From: Nosema muscidifuracis
Taxonomy: Eukaryota > Microsporidia > Nosematidae
Length of the DNA: 64,000 nucleotides
Assembly: GCA_028335825.1 (NCBI GenBank)
Contig: JAIOKI010000018.1
Location: forward strand, 186,001 to 250,000
Direction of reading: 5' to 3'
Shown in pieces: positions 50,152-60,484 of this stretch. The position numbers were made by a program, and so were the translations under genes. Each line of letters begins with the position of its first letter. Position 1 is the stretch's first letter. The notes below the pieces were generated by a model. The model was not told where the DNA came from, did not search any database, and worked only from the letters and a program-made list of their open reading frames with translations.

Positions 50152-50463
50152 TTAGTTGCCTGTTACAACTTTCAAAATAAAAAGACAAATCAATAAAAAT
50201 ATTACTACCCCAAATATCTTTAGTAAAAACATTAAGGCATCTTTTCTTTTCTTTGTCTTAACTACTTTATTGAAATTTGAGTCCATGTATATAACATAAG
50301 GAACTAAATTAGTTCTATTCTTTCTATCAAAATTGTTGCTATACATAATCACATCATCTACATCCACAACTTCAGTACTCTCTGCCATAAGATTACCCAT
50401 TTTAGCTGTACTAGTCTCAGTAAACTTAATATCTTCAACGGGTGGATTCTTGTTGTCTGACAT
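50152..50463 (-). CDS. Small unknown tail-anchored membrane protein, 103 residues
   Basis: Family not recognised. Residues 1-65 are hydrophilic and acidic, with a D-V-D-D-V core. Residues 66-75 are basic (V-V-K-T-K-K-R-K-D) and are followed by one long hydrophobic segment (about 77-98, L-M-F-L-L-K-I-F-G-V-V-I-F-L-L-I-C-L-F-I) close to the C-terminus. That suggests a C-tail anchor with a cytosolic N-terminus. No CCCTC stands before the ATG, unlike its neighbours, so the start is less secure; no other Met lies upstream in frame nearby. It lies 315 bp downstream of the eL29 stop on the same strand. Confidence 0.72.
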   Translation of the reverse strand: MSDNKNPPVEDIKFTETSTAKMGNLMAESTEVVDVDDVIMYSNNFDRKNRTNLVPYVIYMDSNFNKVVKTKKRKDALMFLLKIFGVVIFLLICLFILKVVTGN

Positions 50464-50777
50464 TGAATATTGAGAAAAATAAATTTTTATCTAGCATGTT
50501 AGCCAATAAATTAAAATCTCCTTTTAATTAAGGAAGTATGATAAGTAAAAAGATATGCTTTTTTTAATTAATATTATCAACTTGATATGTGAGGAAATCT
50601 TAAATATTTTTATTTTTTAAAGTATAAAATTTTCAATAGAAGTATTTCTAAATATCTTCTCCTTTATAATAATGAGTAATTTTTTAAATCTTTATAAAGG
50701 ACTGCAGGAAAAATGATAAATTAACTGTATAAGAATACATAAATAAAAATTGCATAAATATAAAGAAATCAAATAAT

Positions 50778-50954
50778 TTATTCACTACTACTCTTAGCTA
50801 AAACGTTTCCTTCTCTAGCATACTTCATATTCTTTAAGAACTTAGGATTTACTCCTGGTAATTCTATAAGTCTACCAATTCTCTGTCTCTTTATACCATT
50901 CCTATGATCTTTGTAATTCTTGTTAGCGAGAGTTCCATTCTTTTTCTTAGCCAT
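50778..50954 (-). CDS. RPL29: Ribosomal protein eL29
   Basis: A 58-residue large-subunit ribosomal protein, part of the 60S surface near the exit tunnel side. It starts [22 protein letters not shown], the eL29 signature (A-K-x-K-N-x-T-x-x-N-x-x-x-K-x-H-R-N-G-I-K). The later [15 protein letters not shown] matches the family's G-V-D-P-K-F-L-R-N-x-R-F-A. Length is normal for the minimal eL29. CCCCTC lies on its strand at 50958-50963, three bases before the ATG. It is transcribed away from the gene at 51003, with only 48 bp between the two starts. Confidence 0.95.
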   Translation of the reverse strand: MAKKKNGTLANKNYKDHRNGIKRQRIGRLIELPGVNPKFLKNMKYAREGNVLAKSSSE

Positions 50955-50957
50955 TTA

Positions 50958-50963
50958 GAGGGG
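50958..50963 (-). promoter_or_regulatory. CCCCTC signal of eL29
   Basis: GAGGGG on the plus strand, three bases before the eL29 ATG, in a 48 bp divergent promoter that must also serve the gene at 51003. Confidence 0.68.
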
Positions 50964-51002
50964 TTTTTAATAATTTATTTAAAAATTTTATATTTCTAGT
51001 CC

Positions 51003-51410
51003 ATGAAGCTTATAATAGATAATTATGAAATACCAGCACATAGTATATCAGAACAGGTATTTAGAACCAAAGAAACTACGAGTATATCCTTAAAAGATTT
51101 AGTCAAAGGTGATGTTGATAGTACTCTTGTATATTATATTCATGAAGAAGTAGAAGACACTAGAAAAATAAAATATTTTTTTAACGAAATTATAGAAATA
51201 AAAAATAACTTAGTTTACATCAATAAAAGAAGAAAGGTTGTGAAATATTACAATATCATTAAGATGGAGGAGGAATATTTGTTTAAAGAAATTAAGCAGG
51301 AGAATATAAAGAAATCTGTGATAGATAAAAGTTCTTATTTACCTCATTTACGAGTACAAGAAGATGAAGTTGTAATATTTCCATGTGAGGATGAAGAATT
51401 AGAAGATTGA
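51003..51410 (+). CDS. Unknown small acidic-tailed protein, 135 residues
   Basis: No family recognised. It is a compact, charged, soluble protein with alternating beta-like stretches (L-I-I-D-N-Y-E-I-P, L-V-Y-Y-I-H-E-E-V, N-L-V-Y-I-N) and a middle basic patch I-N-K-R-R-K-V-V-K-Y-Y. The tail is acidic, ending E-D-E-E-L-E-D. There is no signal peptide or membrane segment. It is divergent from eL29. No CCCTC precedes its ATG on its own strand; the signal of eL29 lies 40 bp upstream in the opposite sense. Gene-like codon use and position support it as real. A role in RNA or chromatin binding would be guesswork. Confidence 0.7.
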   Translation: MKLIIDNYEIPAHSISEQVFRTKETTSISLKDLVKGDVDSTLVYYIHEEVEDTRKIKYFFNEIIEIKNNLVYINKRRKVVKYYNIIKMEEEYLFKEIKQENIKKSVIDKSSYLPHLRVQEDEVVIFPCEDEELED

Positions 51411-51749
51411 ATAAGAAATTAAAGCAGAATAAATTTATTAATATAAAAGATATTTTCATAAATGTTGATTTAAATCTTTTGAGAACAATAAATAAATGCT
51501 TCATAAAATTACACTAACGTGAAAATAAGACTTGCTTCTTCATTTATAAATAAAAATAAGATTTTTAACTTTATGTTATATTGAAATAATAAATACATAT
51601 TTCTAATTTTTGATATTAATTTAAAATAGATAATTCAATAATCATGTAAAAAACTACACTATCTTTATTGATACTAAAATCTTTTGATCTGAGAAATAAA
51701 GAATTTAATTAATTTTGATTTGAAATTATATATATAATCTAAATTTTAA
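51411..51749. other. Intergenic A+T-rich spacer before tRNA-Ile
   Basis: About 340 bp with no gene recognised. Minus-strand frames here are shadows. Confidence 0.6.
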
Positions 51750-51852
51750 GCTCCCATAGCTCAGTGGTGAGAGCGTGGTACTTATACGCTGAAAAGCTGT
51801 ACTGATTGGCTAAGACATGCCAAGGTCGCGAGTTCGACCCTCGCTGGGAGCA
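51750..51852 (+). tRNA. trnI-UAU: tRNA-Ile(UAU) with a 30 nt intron
   Basis: The acceptor stem pairs GCTCCCA (51750-51756) with TGGGAGC (51845-51851), discriminator A at 51852. The D arm is GCTC...GAGC (51759-51774). The anticodon stem pairs TGGTA (51776-51780) with TGCCA (51818-51822). The anticodon TAT is at 51783-51785, and a 30 nt intron (51787-51816) lies after A37, the standard place. The T arm is GCGAG/CTCGC with a TTCGACC loop. The intron must be removed by the tRNA splicing endonuclease. Introns in tRNA-Ile(UAU) are among the few kept in microsporidia. Confidence 0.95.
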
Positions 51853-52560
51853 TTTTTATAATGTTTCGAAATGGTATTTTTAATAATCTTTAGGGATATT
51901 ATTTTTTAAATTAATATCTATCTATAAAATTCTTTGAAAATTGTAATTATATAATTGAAAGATTTTGTAAAAATAACACTTTCATATGAACTTAATAATA
52001 ACAAAATATGAAATTATTAATTGATTTGAAACTACTTTATTTAGGGTGTAACTTATCAGAATATTTTCTAGTTAAGCAAATAACAGTGGCTGTAGTCTTA
52101 CCACTTCTGATTATCATTTCCTCTGCTATATCCATGAACTGCTTTTAAAAATTTTCTTCAGTTTTATTCTATCAATTAATTTTTATTAATCTAATTAGGA
52201 CTAAAATTGTTTAATTAAATCTCTTTTACTAATTATTATACTTCTTATAAAAAAGTTTATAATAATGTTTTAAATTGTAATTTAAAAACTATTGTTACAA
52301 ATTAAAGCCAGATATATGAGAGATTAAGTTAATATACTATAATGAAGAATATATCTATAACTAAATTTTAGAATGATCTTAAAAAATACACAAAGTGAGT
52401 TTATATAAAGGAAATGAATTTAGTGGTATATATGAGTGAAGTAAAAGACTCCAATATGAAAATTAACATGGCTGATAACTATAAAAAAATTCATTATTTA
52501 ATTACTTTATGTAAATGGAGCTAATTATTTAATTAATATTTGACTTTTCCATTACAAACT
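51853..52560. other. A+T-rich sequence without a recognisable gene
   Basis: No open frame above 60 codons and no RNA gene seen downstream of the tRNA. The first bases after the tRNA contain a T-run (51854-51858) that can serve as its polymerase III stop. Confidence 0.55.
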
Positions 52561-53560
52561 ATGAGGCTGATCATTTGAACAACCCAATTAATGTTTTTTT
52601 TGTTCTTCTTTTCCTCGCTTGTTGTCCCCAAGAGGTTTAGCCTTTAAGACTGTCCATATTTAGGTTTTCTAGGGCTGTCTTTAACACTCTGAATCGTATA
52701 TATGATAGAAACGGATGTCTATTCCGATCTCATTTCTATGTTAATAATAAAAATGTGTAACTACTCTATCTCACATCATCAAATATGGCATAATTCTCAT
52801 CTTATATTTATAGAATGATTAACTGGCATTTCTACTATGTTTTTTTCTTTTTCCAATATTATTAGGTTTTCGTTCGATGTTATAGATATTTACAAAATTA
52901 ATAGTTCTTTCTTAAGTTTATCTACCACGAATATATCATGCTTTTCTATTATTTTAAATTTAACTCAGGATTCTAAATCTATCCTTATTTCCGCTCTTTC
53001 ATTTGAGATATAATCTTGTACCGAGTATTTTTTTTTCTTATAATTTGATGATTCATAGATATTGCATAGCTGTAAATGAATATTTCTTAAAGATTTATTG
53101 TGTCTTCTCATGTGTTATGAGATAATATTCTTTTATATTTAGTATCCATATAATCCATAATTTTTTTCTTTCAGAAGAATATATTTCTGTTTTGAAAAGC
53201 AGAAGGTACACCCTTTTATCTAGAATTATATCACCTTTTAGAAGTTGATTAAATATTCTTTTATTGATTAATTAAATCCATCGTTTAACTAATAGCTTTA
53301 AGTGGTTTTTTAAATCTTTAATTCGCTATATAAGGATCTTGTTTGTAGACTTAGTATTTCATTCATTTGATAGATTATCTTCTTTATACTTAGTCCTAAT
53401 AAATATCTCTATTTTGGACAGACGAGTGATGCTAGTATTTCAGATTTAATAATTCCTTTACTTCTTATGAATATTTTTTACTGGCATCGAATTTAATAAA
53501 AAAGCTGTGGAAGAATTCTTTCACTCTAAAAATATGTTGTTAAGTCTTCTGTCTAACTTT
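52560..53560 (-). mobile_element. R4/Dong-type LINE relic (C-terminal endonuclease part)
   Basis: The minus strand at about 52900-53120 reads R-R-H-N-K-S-L-R-N-I-H-L-Q-L-C-N-I-Y, then K-K-K-K-Y-S-V-Q-D-Y, A-E-I-R-I-D, and H-D-I-F-V-V-D-K-L-K-K-E. This is the order of the post-zinc-finger region and restriction-like endonuclease of R4/Dong LINEs, with His-Asp in place of the usual Pro-Asp. It lies across several frames. Reverse transcriptase is missing or unrecognisable to the right. It is a second, older relative of the LINE at 14040-17330. Confidence 0.5.
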
Positions 53561-53856
53561 TTTCTTTTACGGTAGAGCCTTTTCATTTTTTGCTGATTGT
53601 TGATGAATCGGTGTTTAAAAAGGATATATTAGTATAAATCTGGTTTAATATTTAATAGTCAGACGAGTAATTTATGAATGATAGCACGTATTCATTCAAA
53701 AATTTAAATAAGTTTTTAACATTTGGTTCATACTTGTATAGATTTTTTATAGTCGTAATAAATTTTGAATGTAAGTGAAGAATTTATAATTTACCAAAAA
53801 AAATAAAACCAGTATATTTTTAATATATTTAATTAAAAAAATGTTAATCTTTATTT
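53560..53856. other. A+T-rich spacer
   Basis: No gene recognised; it may include further decayed LINE sequence. Confidence 0.4.
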
Positions 53857-55439
53857 TTAGTTTCTATTTCCCTTATTTTTATTTTTATTTTTATTCTTCT
53901 TATTTTTGTTCTTATTTTTATTTTTATTCTTATTATTAGATTTATTTTCTATATTAGTATTTTTATATTTATTATTAGATTTATTTTCTATGGTAGTGTT
54001 TTTATATTTATTATTAGATTTATTTTCTATGGTAGTGTTTTTATTCTTTTTTTTAATCTTAAATAAATTTTTTAAGGCAGTAACTATTTTACTTTTTTTT
54101 TTATTCTTATTATTAGATTTATTTTCTATGGTAGTGTTGTTTCTGTTTTGATTTTTATTCTTATTTTTTTTCTTATTTTTATTCTTAGATTTATTTTCTA
54201 TGGTAGTAGTATTTTTCTTCGAAGAACTTACTTTATCAGAAGAAGGCAATTTAGGATTATTTTTACGACGGATTTAATATCCTTCTTAATAGAAGAATCT
54301 TTATTTAACTTATTTAAATTATTATCATCATTTTCATCTAGTGAACCAGAAATATTTCCTAAAGACTTGGATTGACTACTAGTATTATCCATATTTGTAT
54401 TGTTTTTACCTTTTAATACAGTATCATTATGAAATTCTTCACTTCCACCTACTTTTGTTGAAGTTCCTTGACTTTGCTGAATACCATTAGTGCTATCCAA
54501 AACCTCGGCACTTCCATCCGATTTTTCTTTGGACTGTTCACTAACAGGTGAGCCATTATCACCTTGATGTTTTGAAATAAATTCAGATTCAACATCTTTT
54601 TTTGCATTAGTATTTTTAGAATTATCTCCTTCTTCGCTATTTGGTTTAGCATTCTTAGATTTATCTTCATCTGTGGGTGGATTTGTCTTATCAGAATCTT
54701 TAGATTCTGAGCTAGTCACTACAGACTTCTCAATTATTGATCTATCAAAACCACTAGAAGTCAAATTCTTATGATCATCTACTTTTAATACAAGTATCAA
54801 ATTCTTAGCAAACTTCGTGTAATAAATTGAATTAAGCATTTTAGCGAACAATTTCTGATCTCCCTTATTTTTAATATCAACTGAACTGAAATCTTCAGAA
54901 ACAATCAAAGGCTTACTAGAATCTTCTCTCATAGAACTTTCTTCATTAACCTTCTTGATAAATTTATCTTTTACTTCATTAAGTTTATCAACATTAAGTA
55001 AAGCCTCATCACTAACATCATAATTAAATTCTTTCTTACCATAGAAAAGTACAGTAACTGTTTGGTCTTTAATCCAATCTCCACTGATCTTAGTAATATC
55101 TTCAAAATTACTCAAGTTTTTGTCATTGATAAATTTCTTTGCAAGATCTTCTTCAATAGCATAAAATCCTAACGTATTTCTGTAAATAAACAAGATAAAA
55201 GATATACCAGCTATTAATCCTAATGAGATTAAAGACATAATCGTAGAATATTTCAAACCCATCAAGATGAATACTACTGAGGGAATTACTGCAATCAAAA
55301 GACCCCAAGCTAATGTAGGTGACTGTGACATCACTGAATTATCAGTTAGAAATTCAGTACTAACAATAAACGATAGAATATAAATTAGTCCGAATGCTGT
55401 TATCAAAAATGCTGTGTTTTTGTTATTTGGATTTAACAT
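53857..55439 (-). pseudogene. Multi-pass membrane protein, left paralogue, frame-shifted near its 3' end
   Basis: Unknown family. The first frame (54228-55439, 403 codons) has three hydrophobic segments (about 9-28, 42-61, 65-87), a soluble 88-235 domain with mixed charge, then a Ser/Asn/Asp/Lys-rich tail. A second frame (53857-54249, 130 codons) overlaps its end and reads as a Lys/Asn-rich continuation with repeats of N-T-T-I-E-N-K-S-N-N-K. The two frames relate by a -1 shift near an A5 run at about 54260, so either one base was lost or added (mutation or a sequencing slip) or the first stop is the true end. Over the first 240 residues it differs at five positions from the copy at 60643-62613, placed head to head. 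GAGGG, the reverse of CCCTC, precedes the ATG. The gene may still be active up to the shift. Confidence 0.75.
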
Positions 55440-55605
55440 GCCCTCAATTAGGAAATTTGTATTTATAATTTTTTAATTAAAAATTAGCCAATAAAATCAT
55501 TTTATTAAATTATAGTTGAAATTTAAGGAGAATTAATTTGTTTAATTTAACATTTTGCAAGCTACACTAACATTAATCAATCTTCTTTAGTTAGATTTTA
55601 TTTTC
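54540..55605. repeat. Left arm of the large inverted repeat
   Basis: This arm pairs with 60485-61480 in inverted orientation. It covers about 160 bp upstream of the ATG (including CCTAATTGAGGGCATG on the coding strand) and the first 240-260 codons of the paralogue. Beyond that, the tails differ by large indels. The arms are separated by about 4.9 kb. Confidence 0.9.
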
Positions 55606-55835
55606 CTCCTTTTTATTCGTTTATTATAAAAAATATTTTATTTTTTAGTAGATATATTAAATTATTCAAATTTGATAAATATATATAATTTTTTAAGTAT
55701 TATATAATCAGTTAACTAATAAATTGTTTTAGTATATTAAAATTTCTTTATTTGGTATAAATTACAATAATTTATTATTGATAATTTTGTATATTCTCTA
55801 AATTTACGTCATTCTCTTTTTAATTTTTAATTTAC

Positions 55836-56082
55836 ATAAAATATTTAAAAATTTGATATTTTTTTATTAAATTAAAATTAAATAAATCTGGTCACAGTAA
55901 AATGATAAATTTAATATTAGAATTTTTATAAACTTTATTTTTTTATTAAATTAAAATTAAATAAATCTGTTCACAGTAAAATAATAAATTTAATATAAAA
56001 TATTTAAAAATTTGATATTTTTTTATTAAATTAAAATTAAATAAATTTAATATTAGAATTCTTATAAACTTTATTTTTTTAT
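55836..56082. repeat. Degenerate tandem repeat in the spacer, three copies
   Basis: Three copies of TTTTATTAAATTAAAATTAA are followed by AATAAATC(T)G(G/T)TCACAGTAAAAT in two of them. The intervals contain shared ATTAGAATT and AACTTTA stretches. Period is about 80 bp with indels. Confidence 0.8.
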
Positions 56083-58844
56083 TATGATTGATATTATTGT
56101 TTATCTTTAGAATAAATCTAAGATTTATTTTAATATAACTGTATTAATTTAAATATCTAAATTTTACATATTATTATAGATATTTGATCTGATAAATATA
56201 TATTGACTCATCTTAGATGATATATTTTATAGTACTATCATACTTATTTAAATTTCTAATAATAATTAGAATTACATGTTTAAATATTAAGCTTAAGATT
56301 TTAGCATGAAATATAATAATTGATAGCTTACCAGGAATTTTTATTTTACAAGTCTAAGCATTTTTAATCTAATTTTTCGTAATATAGTAGAATTACGATA
56401 TATCTAATAAAATTATAGTCTACATTTAATCATAAAGATAAAATATTCAATTTTATTTATCATGATTTCTTATACACAACATTAAATATAATCTTATGAT
56501 TTCTTCTATTAAAAAACTAAAGATAATTTTGTTAAGTAGAATATTTAAAAATTTTTATGATTTCTCAAACCGTAAATAAAATTTGATTTCTTTTTAAAAT
56601 TTTTTTTGGATAAATCGATATAAAAGTAAGTAAGAATCAGTTATAAGAAATATATCTAATTAAAAGATCTATAAAATGTTTAATATAAGTTGTAAAGAAA
56701 TAACACCATTTCTTAAATATCAAATGAAGAAAATACTTTCTGATTCATCATTTTTTTAATTAATGAGATTTATAATGGACTTTTAGAAATATTTATAGTA
56801 TTTATAGGCTTATTCCAATACAATGCCAAAAATTGTCTTATTCATTTGTAATACATTTTATATCCGTTTATTTAACTAATAATTTTTTGTTATTAAAGTT
56901 GTTTAAGATTTCGTAATATCTCCTTTTAATCTTTATTAATTCTTTCATAGTTAAGTGAAGTTATTTTTATAACTTTTAATATGCATGGATTGTACTTTTC
57001 ACTAAGTATTATTTATGAATTTTTTTAACATCATTCCAAGTCATTATAAATGATTATTAATGTCTTCTAATTGAGTATTTTTCCACAATTGTTAGATAGT
57101 AGATCGTACTTATTTTTATTCCAAGACATCATGTTATTTATAGTATAAAATTTTTATTTATATATAATTATGATTATATTTTATTTACTGATATCTTAGA
57201 TTAGTCTAATTTTCATATTACTGAATTTAATTTACCAAATAACAGAAGCATTTATTAAATATAAGATTATTGCTTGTGATGTATATTATTTAAGAAAATT
57301 AATAGGACTAGAGATTTTAAATCTTCTTCAAATAGTTTTTATATATAAAAATTCAATTAAAAGAAATTTCTGCTAATTTATCTATAATTAAATATTCTTT
57401 AAATAACCAGTTATTAGATTTTAAAAAAGATTTTAGAGTTTTCAAATTTTATAATTATATTCAAAATGAATATTTTTCAGATTTGGAATAGATGATAATT
57501 TCTAATAAAATATAAATAAAGTTTGGAGTTATAAAAGGATGCAAATAATTTTAATGAAGAAAAATTAATAAGTTATTGGTTATTTAATAAAAAATAATTT
57601 TATTAATATTCTGAATATTTATTTATATTAAACTTAAAAGCTAATTATAAAATGATTCTATTTTATTGAGATTTAATATATTCTTGAAAATATTTAATTA
57701 AGTAATAGATTGATAAAGAAGTATTTCAAAAAAGGTTGAATAGAAAAATGAAATTAAAAAATTGTTGTTCTTTTATAAAATTTTAAATTATTATATAAAT
57801 AGAGAGAAGTAATTAAATTAACGTATAAATATTTTTTAGATCAAATTAATAATTCTAAATAAAATTGAAAAAAAGTCTAATGTTAGATAAAAATAATTTA
57901 TTATCTAAAAAAGAATTCTTTATAATTTATTTTTAATTTACCTAAAATGTCATTTTGTAATGATAAATTCAAAACATGTAAATTTTTAAAAGATAATCAA
58001 TTTTTTTTTTGCTTATACATAGCGTTCTATTATAAAATTATTAGAAATTATTCTTTATTCAAATACAATAATTGATTAAATCTTAACAATAATAATTTAC
58101 AAGAAAGTAAGATTATTCAAATATATGATAATATAAAATATTTATAAGTTTGAGTTAAGAATTATTGTTAAAGAACAGGACTTTATTTATTAAATATTAA
58201 CTGTATAGAATTTATTATTCGTTAAATTGTCTCTTTGATTCATCTCCTTTTTTATTTATTCGATAAAATTCTTAAAGACTTCTGTTAAGGTTAAAAGAAA
58301 TTTGAGAAGTAACTCTTTCAAGAAATTTTTAATTTTCAAAGTGTTAATTAATTATTATTTATATTATTTCAGTAAAAATTCGAATCTGTGATTATTTTAT
58401 TGAGTTCTTCTAATAATTAATTAAATTTATTTAAGATGAATAGCTTAATAAAAAGATTTAATTATTTAATTTATTAGAATGATTTTTTTTTTTTTACTTA
58501 TAAACAGATTTTTAATTATTTCTCTAGTAGATAATCTTCTTGTCTAACTCTTCATTGAAGTTACTTCTGTGACTTTTTATAGTTAAGCATCTTTTATTGA
58601 TTTAATTCTCTATATCTATTCAATCATGTAGTTTTTGTATAATTCTATTATTACATGGTGGATAATAAAATTTATACTTATGTAGAGAATTACAGTGTTT
58701 ATTTAATAATTAAATTTATAGTAATAAATGAAATATAAAAATGTAATAAATATATTTATAAGTTAAGAAATAAAAATAATTTTTTGTTTTCTATTATTTA
58801 GATTAGATTGTTTTAATTAAAAATTGAATGAATTATTTTACTTA

Positions 58845-59136
58845 AAAAAATAATTAGAACTTTTTATATAAAAGATTTTATTAAAAATACAATATATTTT
58901 TGTAATGACCTTTTTAACAAAATTATTCAAAAAATAATTAGAACTTTTTATAAAAGATTTTATTGAAATTTTAGTTTTCTTATTAAAATACAATATATTT
59001 TTGTAATGACCTTTTTAACAAAATTATTCAAAAAATAATTAGATTTCTTTCTATAAAAGATTTTATTGAAATTTTAGTTTTCTTATTGAAATACAATATA
59101 TTTTTGTAATGATCTTTTTAACAAAATTATTCAAAA
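58845..59136. repeat. About 100 bp tandem repeat in the spacer, three copies
   Basis: Units at about 58845-58929, 58930-59030 and 59031-59136 share AAAAATAATTAGA, AAAAGATTTTATT and a perfect AATACAATATATTTTTGTAA core. The first unit lacks a 16 bp stretch. Noncoding. Confidence 0.88.
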
Positions 59137-59856
59137 AATGCAAAGGTTCAATTAATTAAATTAAATTTATTCTTGTAAAATAAAAGAAATAATAAAAATG
59201 ATAATTTATACACTAATTAAATATTATTTTAATTATAATAATAATAATAATCATTATATAGCATTTTAATTTTATCTGTAGGGTCTTGATATTCTGATGT
59301 AACTTAAAATAATGGTACTATTTTTTATAATACATTGTATTAAATTATTATTTTCTTTAAGTTCAGTTATTTTAAATTTTAATCTGAAATAACTGATTTT
59401 ACGTCAAAAAGGTTGTGATACTAAAAAATAGTGGATTTTATCTTTATTCACACTTTAAGATTTAAAATGTTTTTGATATCATGATACTGTTTAAAGTATA
59501 TTATGATATAAAATAAAGAACATAAGTTAATCATATTGTAATATATTGAGTCATATATGATAAAGGGAACATTTTATAAGGAAGAAATTATAATTTAAAT
59601 TATTGATTAGTATAATTTATAAAGTTAATGATGAAGAATATTCTTAATTTGATAAAAGTCTACTTCTTACTCAGAAATTGAAGAAAATAAATAAGTTATT
59701 TATACACTCTAATATAAAAGTTAAGAAATATTATTTATCTAGAAATAAGTTCAATATAAATAAAATAATTCTTTATTATGCCACTTATATTTTTAGTGAT
59801 ATATTTTACTATTTAAAAAAGATTTTTGATATTTTATTATTCGTTTTAAATTAAAT

Positions 59857-60016
59857 TTTTTATTTACAAAATAGGAATTTCTTTTCAATAAGGATTAAAA
59901 AATAAATAATTTTGATTATAAATTTTTTATTTTTTCTAGCTAAGGCTTTTTATTTACAAAATAGGAATTTCTTTTCAATAAGGATTAAAAAATAAATAAT
60001 TTGATTCTAAATTTTT
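59857..60016. repeat. About 70 bp near-exact duplicate pair, 90 bp apart
   Basis: TTTTTATTTACAAAATAGGA through AAAAAATAAATAATTT occurs at about 59857-59926 and again at 59947-60016, almost identical. Noncoding. Confidence 0.88.
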
Positions 60017-60484
60017 ATAAAAGGAATGATGATGAGAATTTTAAAATTATATTGTTCTAATAATTCCTTAAATAAGCAAATATTTCAAATTATCATAAAA
60101 ATACAAAAGTAATAAAAAGTTAAAAAATGTCAAATATATTTATTTAAAGCTTTAATTATCAAAACTCCTAACTGTTAAATATTTCATCTAAAATTGTGTA
60201 TTAATTACGTAATGATTTATAAAATTATAATATCTTATCTAATACCAGGATGAATTTAACTAATTTTTTATTATAAACATATTGGATGAAATATTTGTAT
60301 AAAACTTTAATTTAAATTATTTTATTTTTGACAGCTCTAAAAAATCAATTCTAAATTTTACAATTGATATTATACTTGGTATAATGATAGAATATTAATA
60401 AAATTTTATTATTTTTTTTTGACAGATATTTCAATGATATTTTAAATTAAATTTTAAGAAAAATCAAAATTTCTAGAAAATTCA

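Noticed and set aside
53906-54375. Plus-strand hydrophobic frames (81 and 75 codons, Leu/Phe-rich)
   Set aside because: They are complements of Lys/Asn repeats in the left paralogue, which read as Leu/Phe on the other strand, and are not membrane proteins.
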